From: Progne subis subis
Lineage: Eukaryota; Chordata; Aves; Passeriformes; Hirundinidae
Assembly: GCA_022316685.1 (NCBI GenBank)
Contig: JAKJHU010000158.1
Span: 94,993 to 158,992, forward strand
Length of the DNA: 64,000 nt
Reading direction: 5' to 3'
Position numbers and translations under genes: made by a program. Positions 10,801 through 22,908 of the stretch are shown piece by piece. Under the pieces are notes generated by a model that ran no database searches, had not been told where the DNA came from, and was given only the letters and a program-made list of their open reading frames with translations. Position 1 is the stretch's first letter. Each line of letters opens with the position of its first letter.

Positions 10801-11758
10801 GAAATGGACTCTGGCACAGGCCTGGGGAGGCAGAGCCACGCCAGGCATCTGCTGGGCCCTCTGCACGCCCAGCACAGCCCCCTGGGCACCCCAGCCCCGC
10901 TCTGCCACCTCCCACCCTCCGCAGGGTCCTGCTGGCACGGGCCCTCGGGTTCGGCACAGAGCCAAGGACATCTCACAACCTCCCCAGGACATTTTCGCAG
11001 GTTCGTCCTCTCCAGGCAATGCCAGACAAGACAGGAGCACCCAGCCTGTCCATCCTGCCCTCCTGTCCTGCAAACAAACCCACGACAGGCCAAGGTTCTC
11101 TTTGTTCAGCCCCAGTCTGAGCTCCAGGACCTGCAGTGAACCCGGGCCAGGGCCCAGCAGCTTTAGGGCTTCTCCTCCTTCCCAGGTTCAGCAGCCTGGC
11201 TGTGGGGGCAGCGATGCTGCCAGCAAGAACCAAAACCTCCTTTCCTCCCGTGGCCCAGTGGACAGCTGCCAAAGCGACCGGCACCGGGATGTCCCCCAAA
11301 GGAGAGGGACAAGGGACACGGGCTGGAGCTGAACTGCTCAGCACAGGCACAGCCAGGATTTGGGGTGGTTCCAATGGCCCAGAAAGGAGCTCGGCAGCAG
11401 CAACAGCAGCTGTGAGCTCATCCCCAGCGCAGGGCCGAGCCCCGGGCTGTTCCCTACGTGTGTTTTCCAGCTCTCCATCCAGCCGGCTTTCCAACCTCCC
11501 CCAGCCTCCCTACCAGACGGATTTTTCAGCCGCTCCGCCGGGAACCGGAACGCTCTCCCCGATTTTCCCTTTCCGCCGCATTCCGCGTCTGGAGGCGGTG
11601 GGAAGGAGCTCTCCAGCCCCGCAGGAGCGAGGCTTTCAGCGGGGAATCGTCTCCCGGGGCGCTGCCGGCACAGCCCGGCTCCTTGGCGCTGCCATGTGCA
11701 CAGGAGCGTTCTGCTCCGCTTGACACGGGCTGCCTTTGATCCGCGGAGAGCTCACCGA
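10801..11758. other. Intron e-f, unique GC-rich sequence
   Basis: Single-copy intronic sequence. CpG density rises over 11510-11700, possibly a weak CpG island next to the (GGGAA)n tract. Open frames here are not supported by codon pattern or homology. Confidence 0.5.
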
Positions 11759-12067
11759 GGGGGAAGGGAAGGGAAGGGAAGGGAAGGGAAGGGAAGGGAA
11801 GGGAAGGGAAGGGAAGGGAAGGGAAGGGAAGGGAAGGGAAGGGAAGGGAAGGGAAGGGAAGGGAAGGGAAGGGAAGGGAAGGGAAGGGAAGGGAAGGGAA
11901 GGGAAGGGAAGGGAAGGGAAGGGAAGGGAAGGGAAGGGAAGGGAAGGGAAGGGAAGGGAAGGGAAGGGAAGGGAAGGGAAGGGAAGGGAAGGGAAGGGAA
12001 GGGAAGGGAAGGGAAGGGAAGGGAAGGGAAGGGAAGGGAAGGGAAGGGAAGGGAAGGGAAGGGAAGG
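11759..12067. repeat. (GGGAA)n pentanucleotide microsatellite, about 62 units
   Basis: An uninterrupted 309-bp tract of GGGAA repeats. Each unit has a G3 run separated by two bases, which fits the G-quadruplex pattern, and the pure purine strand can also form triplex DNA. Perfect purity over about 62 copies implies recent expansion or high mutability; the true length may be collapsed in assembly. Confidence 0.99.
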
Positions 12068-13930
12068 CTGCATCCCCCCGCAAGCCTTCCCAGCCCTACA
12101 GGTGTTTTTTTGCTCAGGCAGGGAGCAGCGGTGATTTCCTTGGCCACCTCTGCTCTCCTCACCCCAGCAGGAGCGGCCACGGCAGCGGGAGCTGAGCCAC
12201 GGGGCCACTGCTCCTCGTCCAAGGGCTCCTCTTCCAGAGGCTCCTCCAGACCCAGACCAGCTGTGCCCAAGCCAGAGCTGCTCCCAGGGTCGGTGTGGGA
12301 TGGAGAGGAGCAGATCCTGCCTGGGATGGTTTGCAGAGGGGCAGATCCTGCCTGGAGCCCGTCACCACCCCGGGGATGCAGGAGGCGCAGGAGCAGCACC
12401 CACACGAGGCACGGGACCACCAGGCTGCAGGAGAAGGGGTCCCAGGAGATGCTGCAGCCCTGGCAGGACACGTGGGGCTGATGGGATCCTGAATTCCAGC
12501 CAGTCCTCGCTCCCCTTCCCGCTCCCAAATCCCCAGGTGGATGCACCAAAGCTGCAGCAGCAGCTCCCAAAGCCCAGGGGAGCAGCCAGCAGGGCCCATC
12601 CCTTTGGGAATGGATTGCCACACAAGGTTTCTGTTTCCAGGCAGAGCTGGGAACACAGGGATTGTGTTTTCCCCACGGCACAGGGATGCTGCTGGATCAC
12701 AGCAGGATGGGAGCTCCCCGCTCTGCTGAGGGTTAGGACACAAACCTTGTGCCACCCCTGTCACCCCCTTTTCACACCAAAAACAGCTCCAAAGCACAGA
12801 GACCTCAGCCCCTCACTATTCCAGTGGAATTCCAGCATCAGCACAGCCTGGCCTAAAATTCCTGCACAGCTCTGGAGGGAACAGGGGCTCCCCAAGGATT
12901 TAATAAAATACAGTGGGACATCGGCAAAAGCCCCAGCTCCGAATTTCCACTCTGTCTCCCCTCTAAGCAGGAGTAGAAAATGAAACTTTGCGTTATTCAG
13001 GGCTTCCTGGGAGCCCCTCTGTTAAAAAGCTGGGGGAATCCCTGAAACTCAGGAGCCAAGGAGCAGGATTTGGATCCTGAGTGCTTCCTGCAGAGCCAAG
13101 GGCTCCTCACCCTGAACAGAATGAGATCACTTGACCCCAATGCTCCCATGCCAAAACCATCCACCTGCGCCAGCTTGGGCACTTTTTTAGGATGAATCCA
13201 AAGGCAATCCCCTGGTTTCACGTGGCCTGGTTAAAGTTCAGCCCATTCCCAGCCAGGCCACGCAGGGTCTGCTCCAGTTCTCAGTCACAGACTGGGAATT
13301 ACGAGGGGCACAGCCTCAGCAGGGACAGCAAAATCGGAAATGTGTCCCAGGAGCCTCACGCCTGATGGAACAAATCTGCTCATGAACCCATGGAAGGGTT
13401 CATAAACAGATCTGGAACTCACCTGCACAGCCACCAGAAACATCTCAGGGATAGCAGGGATAGAGCAGACGGGAAAAAAAATCAAGGAAAACATCAAGAG
13501 GAGCAGCTTAAAGCGCTCCCAGTGAAATCTGAGGCATTTCTGCTGTTACGAAAGAGTTCACGGGCAGCGAAGGGTTACATCCAAGAGAGGATTTGGTATT
13601 TTCCAGAGAGTGACAGCAGCACTCAGCATCCTCCCAGAGAATTCTGCCTTCAGATCAACATCTGGGCACAGGCAGGGAAGAAAGAGGAAGGTTCTGTGCG
13701 AGGAGGGTGCAGGACAGGTGCCCGCAATGGATCCCCACCACGCAGAGTATGAAGGATGTGGTCTGGGCCAGGACAAACTGCTCACAGTGCCCCCGACATT
13801 CCTGGATGGGGACTGGGAATCCGCCGGGAGGAGCTCAGCTGACCCCAAGCCCGTGGAGCAGGACCCAGCCTCACACTCCGCTCTGCTCTGGGTTTTTATT
13901 TTCAGTGGCCAGAGTGCAGGTTTAAGCACT
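12068..13930. other. Intron e-f, unique sequence, nothing specific seen
   Basis: GC-rich to balanced intronic DNA with no recognised exon, RNA gene or mobile element. Confidence 0.5.
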
Positions 13931-13939
13931 CTGGGGATG

Positions 13940-14110
13940 GAGGTGGGTATTACTGACAGCTAATTAGTCTGATATTAACAACAAAGCCTTTAAGTAAAGG
14001 GCTGCAAAACCTCATTTACTCAACCTGGAGACAAACTCATTAACTGCAGGCTCCATTACCCATCCCACTTTGCAGGTCGTAAAGAAGTTTAAAAATCGTG
14101 TTTACAGGAA
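13940..14110. promoter_or_regulatory. Candidate conserved noncoding element near exon e
   Basis: The block contains GCTAATTAGTCTGATATTAA, TTTAAGTAAAGGGC and ACTCATTAACTGCAGGCTCC without repeat structure, 0.6 kb downstream of exon e. Homeodomain cores (TAATTA, ATTAA) are dense. Enhancer assignment is inference. Confidence 0.35.
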
Positions 14111-14129
14111 AGAACTGGAAGGCAAACCA

Positions 14130-14225
14130 AGAGATTTAAAAAAAAACCCCAAAAACAACAACCCAAAAAAACTCAACCAACCAACCAACCAACAACAACA
14201 AAAAAAAAAAACCACCAAGAAAACC
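14130..14225. repeat. A-rich low-complexity tract
   Basis: Runs of A mixed with AACCAACC and AACAACAAC motifs. No intact element is attached. Confidence 0.8.
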
Positions 14226-14743
14226 CCAACAAACTAAACCCTAACCAGAGAAACCTTCTGCAGATTCCATCTCTATAGGAACAGTGCCATAAATGCATAA
14301 GAGAAAACTCAGCAGCCCCATTCTCCCTGACAGGCTCCTTTTTTTCCCTTTAAAGGAGCAGATGCCAGCACGATAAGCCCGTGTGTACCTTTCATATTAA
14401 ACGTGTAATCAAGACATTCTGCCTGAAAAATAAAAAGGGTAGGAACACCCCAAAAATCCACCTCGAAGGCTGCAGCCTGCTTTGTTTTGGTTTTGGTTTG
14501 TTTTTGTTTTTTTTTTTTAATCATCAAGCAATTACTGTAATTAAGAGGCAATCCCTCTCTCGCCCTGCAAGGTTCCCTCCGAGGAGATAAAGGAAAAACA
14601 GAGCCCTGGTCGCCTCCTCCTGCACCCCCAGTGCCAGACACAGCTCCCAGCCCACAGCCCTCCCTCTTAATTTCAATTAAGTTCCACTCAGGGGAAAGGA
14701 GAAGAAAGGGGAAGGGGATGGGGGAGGGAGAAGCAGCACTTAC

Positions 14744-14836
14744 CCTTCGGGGACTCACTTCGGGCTTTCTTGCTCTCTAAAGGACACTCACTGCTGCTGT
14801 TGGGAGAACATACTCTTCTCTTGCCTAAAATTTCAT
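14744..14836 (-). CDS. SAMD11: SAMD11 exon e
   Basis: This 93-bp exon has acceptor CTCTCTCCCAG (AG at 14838-14837) and donor AGG|GTAAGT (GT at 14743-14742), the strongest donor in the window. It encodes DEILGKRRVCSPNSSSECPL then ESKKARSESPK plus one base. Human SAMD11 has the equivalent LLGKRLGRSP..EKRARSESP. The two basic clusters (GKRR and SKKAR) look like a bipartite nuclear localisation signal, which fits a nuclear protein, but that is motif inference. Both flanking introns are phase 1 and the length is a multiple of three, so the exon is symmetric. It is more AT-rich than the neighbouring exons d, f and g. Confidence 0.95.
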
Positions 14837-15054
14837 CTGGGAGAGAGATGAGAAAGCTGAGTGTCAGAGAAGGCTGCACTTTCCTCTTTGCAGGAGCGAC
14901 CAGAGACACTTTTGGTATTTTGCTGCTCTCTCACACACGCAGACACACACACACACACGCTGATATTACGAGCAGAGAGAGAGAAAAAAAATGAAAGTAA
15001 AAAGAGAAATCATCATCTTGAGAGCCTTGATCTGCTTTCCTAATCACGCAGCCC

Positions 15055-15650
15055 AAAAGCACATAATGACTATTCATACTCTGATCAATGCAACGTTTTC
15101 CAGCCATAAATTCTGAATCCAGTTGATTTCCTTACTGAGTTTCATCATTTGCTCTGGTGCCTTTTGTCCCCCCGGTGTTTCCACTCCTTTCATGCCCTGA
15201 TGCAAAGCAACTGGGGGAGAGGAAGGGTTGGAAAAAAACAACACAGGGAAAAAAAAAAAAGAAAAAGAAAAAAAAAAAAGCACAACAGATCTCTGAATCT
15301 TCCTACCACAGTATCTCTGTCTCTCTCTCTCTCTCTCTCTCAGTCTCTCCCCCTCCCTCCCCCCTCCTCCTTCAAAACCTCAAGGTCCTCAGCAATCTTC
15401 CCCCTCTGGATTGCACGGAAACACTCAAGCCTTTTGCATTACTGCAGCCCTCCGAAGCAACACCAAATCTCTAATACACAATTACAGCGTCCCCGAGCAG
15501 ATTTCGAATCAATATCCTCCCCTAATAACGCTGGAGAAACTGAAAGCATGATGGTGCATATGGGCAGGAAGGAAGAGCCTGTTTGCCACTGCAAGCATCA
15601 AATTCTCATCTATCAAGGGCTTGTTAAAGATTCAGCATCTTAAAAGAAAG
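15055..15650. promoter_or_regulatory. Candidate conserved block upstream of exon e, with (TC)n and A-rich tracts
   Basis: AT-balanced single-copy sequence (15055-15200 and 15390-15650) surrounds an A-rich run (about 15250-15279) and a (TC)n microsatellite (about 15317-15342). The unique parts contain TATTCATACTCTGATCAATG, CTAATACACAATTACAGC and CCCCTAATAACGC. An (AC)n run is nearby at 14943-14959. Regulatory function is inferred. Confidence 0.3.
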
Positions 15651-16640
15651 GGGGAAAAAAAAAAATTTAAAAAACCAAATCCTCACAAACAAGCAGCAGA
15701 TTTGAGTGAGGACGGATTGGATCTGCCCAAACACGGCCCGGCGGCTGCAATCTGCCCGGAACGCGGGGGTTAAGGAAGGTTACAAACCCCCTCGGTCCTG
15801 TTTATAACAACAACAACATTGTCGCTGTTCCAGGGGACATTTCCAGCCCAGCGACTGTCCCCTGCACTCAGCATCACCCCCCATCACTCGGAGCGCAGCC
15901 GAGCAGCCCGGGCTGCTGCCGTGGCAGGGATTTACCGGGATCAGAGCCCAGGGCTGAGCAGAGCAGCCCCGGCAGGTGCCTCTGCCCGGTTCCAGGGCAT
16001 TTCAGGGCTGCAAAGAGCAGGGGCTGGCTCCCAAGTCGGCCTGACACCAAACCCCTGAGCACGGCTGGCACGGGGGACGCGCAGAGGCGCAGAGCCCAGG
16101 ACGAGCAGAGGGAAGCGGGGAAAGGCAGGGAAGGACAGGAGCGGCGGTGACAGCGCCGGGAGCTCTCTCAGCACCTCACAGCCCAGGTGCTGCAACGTTC
16201 TCACTGCCCCTGCCTCAGTTTACCTCTCCACAGCACTCTCAGCCCCCCAGGCCGGGCGGTACCTGGGCAGGGAGCACCCCCGGCGCTCCCTCCCCTGGAA
16301 CGCTCCATCATTTTCCTGGAAGCGTCACCCCGCACCCCCGGCGCTGCGGGCCGAGCTCCCACATCCCGCTCCTCCACGGAACCGCTCCCGGCCCGGATTT
16401 GCGGCTTTGGCACATCCCGAGTCCCCGCTGCTCCGCTGGCCCCTCCCAGCCCGGGCGGGAGGCAGAGGAGTCTCCATGGAAAAGAGCTGGTGACAGGAGC
16501 ACGGGCTCCGTGTGACAGCACTTGGAATGCGAGCGGTGAAGATTCCTTGCGTTCACAGCTCTGCCAAGCTCCTCGTTCCCCCATCCCTGCTTCCCTCCCG
16601 CTGCTCATCCCCACCCCCGGGCCCATCTGCCGGCAGACAC
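15651..16640. other. Intron d-e, GC-rich unique sequence
   Basis: No exon or repeat family was recognised. CpG content is moderate (15720-16480), without a clear island edge. Confidence 0.5.
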
Positions 16641-16659
16641 TCGCTCGGGGCCCTGCTAT

Positions 16660-17366
16660 TCCCAGATATTCCCAGCCACTCCCAGATATTCCCTGCCATT
16701 CCAAACCATTCCCAGCTATTGCTGGCTATTTCCACCTATTCTCAGCTGGCATTCCTGGCCACTCCTATGCCATTCCCATATCATTCCCTGCCATTCCCTG
16801 ACATTCCCATGCCATTCCCATACCATTCCCATGCCATTCCCTGACATTCCCATGCCATTCCCATACCATTCCCATGCCATTCCCAGCCGTTCCCATACCA
16901 TTCCCATGCCATACCCAGATTTTCCCAGCCATTCCCATGCCATTCCCATACCAATCCCGTACCATTCCCATATTTTCCCAGCCGTTCCCATGCCATTCCC
17001 ATGCCATTCCCAGATTTTCCCAGCCATTCCCATGCCATTCCCAGATTTTCCCAGCCGTTCCCATGCCATTCCCAGCCATTCCCAGATTTTCCCAGCCATT
17101 CCCATGCCATTCCCAGATTTTCCCAGCCATTCCCATGCCATTCCCATGCCATTCCCAGATTTTCCCAGCCATTCCCATGCCATTCCCAGATTTTCCCAGC
17201 CATTCCCAGCCATTCCCATGCCATTCCCAGATTTTCCCAGCCATTCCCATGCCATTCCCATGCCATTCCCAGATTTTCCCAGCCATTCCCATGCCATTCC
17301 CAGATTTTCCCAGCCATTCCCATGCCATTCCCAGATTTTCCCAGCCATTCCCATGCCATTCCCCCA
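16660..17366. repeat. Minisatellite, CCATTCCCATG / CCAGATTTTCCCAG units, about 700 bp
   Basis: Modules of about 10-11 bp (CCATTCCCATG) become, towards the high-coordinate end, higher-order units of about 31 bp combining CCATTCCCATG with CCATTCCCAGATTTTCCCAG. All six frames are open over long distances, giving apparent proteins of up to 288 residues that are only repeat translations. Confidence 0.97.
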
Positions 17367-20330
17367 CAGGTCAGCAGCCCCATCCCTTCCCAGCCAGGTG
17401 CCCGGGGCTGGGCCAGCCCCAGACAGGAACTCTGAACTCTGAACGGAGCCCTGCAGGGCAGCAGCCAGGTGTGACACCCGACACTGGGAGGGACAGGATC
17501 CTGCAGATTCCCCCCGGAGAGATCCCACATTTATCCCCAGGGATCCTCCCGGCCTCTCCGGCCCCCTCGTCCCCAGTCCCACCGGGGCCGGATTTGGGCT
17601 GCCCCCCGGCAGTTTTCCTGTGACATCTCAGAATGAAACATTTCCTCTTTTTCTTACTAATTTCTTCCGTTCAGGCAAAGCCCTGCAGTGTGGCAGAGAC
17701 GCCTCTGGCCCCAGCAGTGCGGGGACTAAACAAGAGGTGCAGCAAGCGAGGAGAGGGGAATAAAGAGCAGCACAAAGATCGTCACAACAACCGACCCCAA
17801 ACGTGCTGAGCCAGGAGCAGAGCACAGCACTGAACTCCAATTTCCTGGGTGTTTTAAGGACTCAAACCCCACGTTTGCTCCCTGAGCTGAGAGCAGAGAT
17901 GAGGCAGGTCGCAATTAACTGCCAGCTCCCGGGGTAGGGCCTCACAGCACCCGTCTTCTCCTCCTCACCTGCTCAGTGCACAGCTCTGCCAGCCCAGCTG
18001 CTCCTGCCCAGCCCTTCCCGAGGGCCCTGCAGCCCCAGGCAGCCCTGCATCTCCACCTGCACCCGCCCGAGCCCTGCGAGCCCCCGGAGACGGGAGCGGG
18101 CACTGCCATCTCCCCCGACTCTGCAGCAGCAGCACCAAAACGCTTTGCAGATGAGCTGGCAGAGCAGCTCCTGCACGTCTCACCACCTGCCAGAGCCGGG
18201 CTGTGCCTTTGGTGCCTTGCTGCCCGTGGACACAACGCCCCAGGGCAGATTCTGCTCAGCCCAGGCACCTGCAGAGGGCAAGGTCCACCTGGGAGGATGG
18301 GCAGGGAAGTTGGGGTTTTGTCCCCCAAATCCCTGCTTGTGCCTCCTCTGCCCTGCCTTTCAAAGCACTGCAGTTGAAAGGAAGCCAAATCAGGGCAGTT
18401 TTTAATATTACAGCTGAAAATGAAAGACATTATCAGTGGAACTGCCGAGTTATGAAGCCAGGCCGGGCTGTAACAGCAGGAAGGGGGCTGGGGGAAGGTG
18501 AGCACCCCCAGCCACCAGCACAGCACAGCACAGCCCCGAGCACAAAACCCTCAGCCAGGCCTCCCACACACCCCCAGAGCCCACATCACATCCCAGGCTC
18601 CTGCTGTGACCCACAGGGAGGATTTGGGGACCGAGTGGAGCATTTCCCCCAAAGCCGCAGAAATCAGAGCGGAATTTTTTCCCTCCCCTCTTTCACGGGA
18701 GGTCCAGCACTCACCTGCTGCGCTCCTGGAGGCAGGGCTGGGCAGCAGCTGGAGCAGGACAGCACTTCTGTGCCCTGCTCAGCTCAGGCTCTGCAGCAGC
18801 AGGGGAAAGGATGTGGGCACGGCCCCGTGAGCCAGCTGGCGTGGCAGCCAGCCTCGGGGGTTATTCTGTCTCCTGCCCTGCTCTAATCCTCAGCCTCCCC
18901 GCACTCAGCAGAGCTGCCTGGCTTAGGAGTCATCCTCACCACCACATCTAAGATCCCCAAGCCTCCTGATCAGCTTTCAGGAGAGGACTTGGGAGCCTAA
19001 GTCTGGGGAGATTAGAAAACCTATCCCTCGGCTTCCCCAAAGACAGAGGGGCTTTATCCCACTCTTCAGAGGGAACCTGCACCAAGGACGCCCCTGGGGA
19101 GGGCTGAGCACGGGGGGCTCCTGGAGATCACTGAGGTGCTCACGTGGTTTTCCCTGCAGGGGCTGCAAAGGGTCCCAGTTTCAGCCGAGGGACTGGACCA
19201 AATGCCTCAGCACTGTGCTCCTGCTCCAGCAGCACGGGAAGAGATGGAGACCTATCTCACGCTCCCATCCACAGCACTGGGGCTGCTCTGAAAGCTTCTT
19301 GGACCACAAAGCCCTGAGTAAACAGAGAACGGAGCCAACTTCCACGGGAAACCACCCAGGCCGGGCCAGCCGGCATCCAGCGGGACCAGAGCCCCTCTTC
19401 CACCTCCTTCCCGTTACTTTCAGAGGGGGAAAAACATCCTCCCTTGCTCTTAACTGCAGCCCTGAGGCTGACAATCCCCACTGGGCAGTCTGAGATGTCT
19501 TGGCAGCATCTCCCCGTTTTCCTCTGGCACAGGCTCCGCTCAGAGCTCCATCGCTCCATCCCGGCTCCTCCCGTCCCCGTGTCCCACACAACAGCTTTGG
19601 GGACACCCTGGGGACTCCCTTTCCCAGCCACGGGCTTTTGTGAGGAGCTGCCCCGGCGTGCTGGGGCTCAGCAGGCCCAGAGCTGCTCCCAACAAAAGCT
19701 GGGAGAGCGGGATCCGGCCGCGCATCCATCGGCACCGGCCCCGGCCAGCGGGAATCCAGGGAACAAAGGCAGGGGGAAGCACGAGGTCATGGGAATAACG
19801 GGGCAGCATTTAACTGAGGGCAACGAGAATGGGGGGAAAAATAATTATTGGGGAGGCTGGGGGCAGGGAAGCAGCTTCTGGGATTTGGGATCCTGGGACG
19901 GTTCCAGAGCCCTCACTTTGGGAGCACTCTGGCTCAGCCTGGCTGTGCAGCCAGTGCCCTCAGCAGCAGAGGAGGGCTGCAGGGAGAGCCAGGGCCCAGC
20001 AGCACTCTGACCCCAGTGCACCCCACAGGAGCACCCCAAAGGCTGCCTCGGTGTCCCCGTCCCCAAATACCGGATAACCGCAGGAAAAAGGGGCTGAGCA
20101 CAGCAGCCAGCCTCTGCTGGGCACGGGGAGCAGCCTGGATCCCCCTCCCCAGCTGCACAGCCCCTCGCAGCCCACCTCCCCAGCGGCAGCGAAGCACCCG
20201 AAGGGAGCGTGCAGCGTTTCTGATCCCAGGGAGCGGGACAGAGGGAGGTGCAGGCGATGCTGGAGCCGTCCTGCTGCCTGCCTGGGACGAGGCTGTTTGC
20301 TGGGGAAGGTGCTCCAACACCCCCCTGGCT
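17367..20330. other. Intron d-e, unique sequence, nothing specific seen
   Basis: GC-rich intronic DNA without recognisable exons. Several 100-200 residue open frames exist but show no family features and no conserved splice-flanked segments. Confidence 0.5.
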
Positions 20331-20334
20331 CCCA

Positions 20335-20545
20335 GGTTCTCACAAAATTCATTTTTGCAGCATGCACCGAAGCCACAGAAAGGTGGTAAATATTCATAGT
20401 ATGAAAAACGCTCACGGAAAGGATGTACTGCACTTAAGAGAGAGATCTGAATTAATTTTATACGCTGCAGAGAGGCTTTTTAGCAATCACAAACTTGTGA
20501 ATCTCAACTTTCTTTCAGGGAAGATTTAAAGAACGCAGCTGGGAG
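20335..20545. promoter_or_regulatory. Candidate conserved noncoding element
   Basis: A 200-bp AT-rich island in GC-rich intron contains GGTAAATATTCATAGTATG, CTGAATTAATTTTATACGC and TAGCAATCACAAACTTGTGA. Non-repetitive and free of CpG. Its sharp edges and homeodomain cores suggest purifying selection, but this cannot be tested here. Confidence 0.4.
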
Positions 20546-20684
20546 AGTGGGCTGGAAGTCCAGGCCTTTTGGAGGCTCGTTTTCCTGCCTGGAAAGGAGC
20601 AGGTTCCAGTGGGAAAGGCAAGAGGAGGAGGGAGTTTGATAAATCAGAGACCTAAGCCAGACAGGTTATGAATTCCCCATCGCT

Positions 20685-20797
20685 GGCAGTGTCCAGGGAG
20701 CAGCCTGGGACACTGGGAGGTGTCCCTGCCATGGCAGGGGTGGCTCTGGGTGGGATTTAAGTTCCCTTCCCATCAGTCTGGGATTCTGTGACCACAC
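20685..20797 (+). repeat. CR1 LINE fragment, 3' end
   Basis: The sequence GGGAGGTGTCCCTGCCATGG, then TTTAAGTTCCCTTCCCATCA, ending GGGATTCTGTGAC, matches a CR1 3' terminus in the plus orientation. Confidence 0.85.
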
Positions 20798-21234
20798 ACC
20801 TCTCGGGCAAAGCTTTGTTTGGCCCCAGCTTCTCCCTCTGTGCTAAAAAGCTGTGAGAATGGCACCAATTCTGGCACAGGGGGATGTCACCTGTCACTGT
20901 GGAGGCAGGAACAGCACCCCTGTGCCCCTGCAGGCTCCTGGGTGGCCTCCAGGACCCAGAGCAGCTGCTCCACCTCCCTGGCTGCCCCTTCCAAAGCGTC
21001 TTCTCAGCAGGGGAAGGCCGAGGACAGCGATTCCCAGCAGAGCTGCTGGTGGTGCTGCACCCCCTTAGCACCATTGAAATGTCCAATTGCACTCATTCAG
21101 CCCCTGAAAAAAAAACCCCACTGCTCCTCCAGCCCGTGACAGCTTTGACAGCCAGACTCCTTAATTCCTTTTTCTTATTCCCTTAATCTGTCATCTTTAT
21201 CAGGCTGGGGAAGTGCCAGGCAGCAAGCAGGAGC

Positions 21235-21375
21235 CCCGGCCCCGATCAATCTCCACATTACAGCTGACAGAATGGTGCTAATAACTTATTGATCTCATGT
21301 TTGCCAAGCCCCAGTGGGGCTGAAAGGCTCCCATTGATTGGCTTGAGGGGAAGGAGCCTCTCAGCTGAGAGCAGA
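21235..21375. promoter_or_regulatory. Candidate conserved noncoding element
   Basis: Contains ATTACAGCTGACAGAATGGT, GCTAATAACTTATTGATCTC and CCATTGATTGGCTTGAGGGG without repeats. It is followed by a long purine-rich tract. Function is inference. Confidence 0.35.
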
Positions 21376-21399
21376 GCGGAAAACCTTCAAATTGTCTTC

Positions 21400-21665
21400 T
21401 TCCCCAGGAGCTGGGAGAGGGAGGGAGCTGGGCAAGGAAGGGCAGGGACCAGGAGAAGGAACTGGGGAGGAGGAGGAATGGGAAGGAAGAAGGATGTGTG
21501 TGTGTGAGAGAGAGAGAGAGATGAGGATTAAGAATGGAAAAGGAAGTGGAGGGGAAAAGGGTTTGAGAAGAAAGAAATGCCAAGAGGAGGGGAAAGAGCA
21601 AGGAAGGGGAAAGAAGCAAAGGGAAGAAACGGATTTGGGAACAAAAAGATTGTGCAGAGCTGAAA
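21400..21665. repeat. Purine-rich low-complexity tract with (GA)n
   Basis: An A/G strand bias over 250 bp includes a short (TG)n(AG)n microsatellite at about 21494-21522. On the SAMD11 transcript strand this is pyrimidine-rich. Confidence 0.85.
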
Positions 21666-22059
21666 AATGAATGGAACAGGCAGCTGGGCCTCTTCTTGCT
21701 CCCAGCAAATCATTAATAAAATCCTTCCCATGCCCAGCCCTCCATCCTGAAATAACTCTTCCCGAGCCTGCTGGCACAAAGCGCTGCTCACTCCCTGGGC
21801 AGGGAGGAACCGCCAGCTTTACCTGGGGACAGCAGCACGACACAGGCCCGTCCCCACGGGGACACAGTCCCAATTTAACCCCAGCAAACCCCCGCCAGCT
21901 CCTGGATCTGCACCGGCCAGGAGCCACCAGAGAGGGAAGGGAGCTGGGGGTGTGTTCTGAGCCCCCGGGATCACCGGTGTGCAGGGACAGGAGGGAAAAC
22001 AAACCAAGAGAGACCTCTCACCAACCACAGCAACAGCTCAGAGCTCCTCCCCACTGCCC

Positions 22060-22185
22060 TGGGCAGTGCCAGGGTCACTCACACCCTGCCCCAGGGTCAC
22101 TCACACCCTGCCCTGGGCAGTGCCAGGGTCACTCACTGCCCCAGGGTCACTCACACCCTGCCCCAGGGTCACTCACTGCCCAGGG
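22060..22185. repeat. Minisatellite, CCAGGGTCACTCACACCCTG units
   Basis: About six copies of CCAGGGTCACTCAC, spaced by ACCCTGCC or TGCC segments. Array boundaries are by eye. Confidence 0.85.
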
Positions 22186-22794
22186 CTCTTTTCCTGGTGG
22201 ATTTCTCTCCAGTTTATCCATCCCAAAGCCTGCAGCAGCATTTCCACGAGCATCCTCCAACACAGGCAGCTCCCTGCACCGCTCTCCCCCCAGCAGGACT
22301 TGTCCCCCTGTGTCACCCATTGGGCACCTCTGGCAGGACCAGGGGCAGAGCAGCAGCTCCCAGCCTGCTCCTCCCCACAGGAGGGACAGGGACAGGGACA
22401 GAGCTGTCCCCCCGAGCAGCAGGGGCAGGAGGCTGTGCAGGACTCACCCACAGCATCCCAGCCCGGTGCCAGGGTCAGGGCAGAGACACCCTGTGCCACC
22501 CAGCAGCAGGGAAGTGTCACAGCACCGGGGATCTGCCTCCAGCTCTTCCCCAGCTGCCTGGAAAGGCACCTGGCAAAGGAGGTGGAGGCAGGGGGCGGGG
22601 AGAGGTTATTTCTGGAAGCAGGATAATCTTGCTCTCCCCAGAGCTGCAGGGAAAGGGAGCAGCACTCAGTGTTTGCTGGGGATTCAAAGCTGCTGCTGCT
22701 GCTGCGTGGGGTTGGTGCCTCCAGCCCCAGGGAGGGATGGATTCCTCATCCCCACCGAGCACAGGCTCCCCCAAAGTGAGGGAGACCCCAAAAC

Positions 22795-22908
22795 CTCCCC
22801 AGAGGGTTTGCAGAGCCCTCCTACACGGAGCAGGTCCAAACCCCTGCCCAGCTGGGCCTCGAGGATCTCGGGGGTCTTTTCCAACCTTAACTGAACTCCA
22901 ACAACAGA
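22795..22908 (+). repeat. CR1 LINE fragment, 3' end
   Basis: A CR1-like terminus in the plus orientation: GGGCCTCGAGGATCTCGGGG followed by GTCTTTTCCAACCTTAACTG. The upstream part is diverged. Confidence 0.7.

Noticed and set aside
11360..12681. 373-residue plus and 309-residue minus open frames
   Set aside because: Driven by the stop-free (GGGAA)n tract (Gly-Lys-Gly-Arg-Glu / Pro-Phe-Pro-Ser-Leu repeats).
16716..17623. Several 200-290 residue open frames
   Set aside because: All are translations of the CCATTCCCATG minisatellite, with a period compatible with open frames on both strands.
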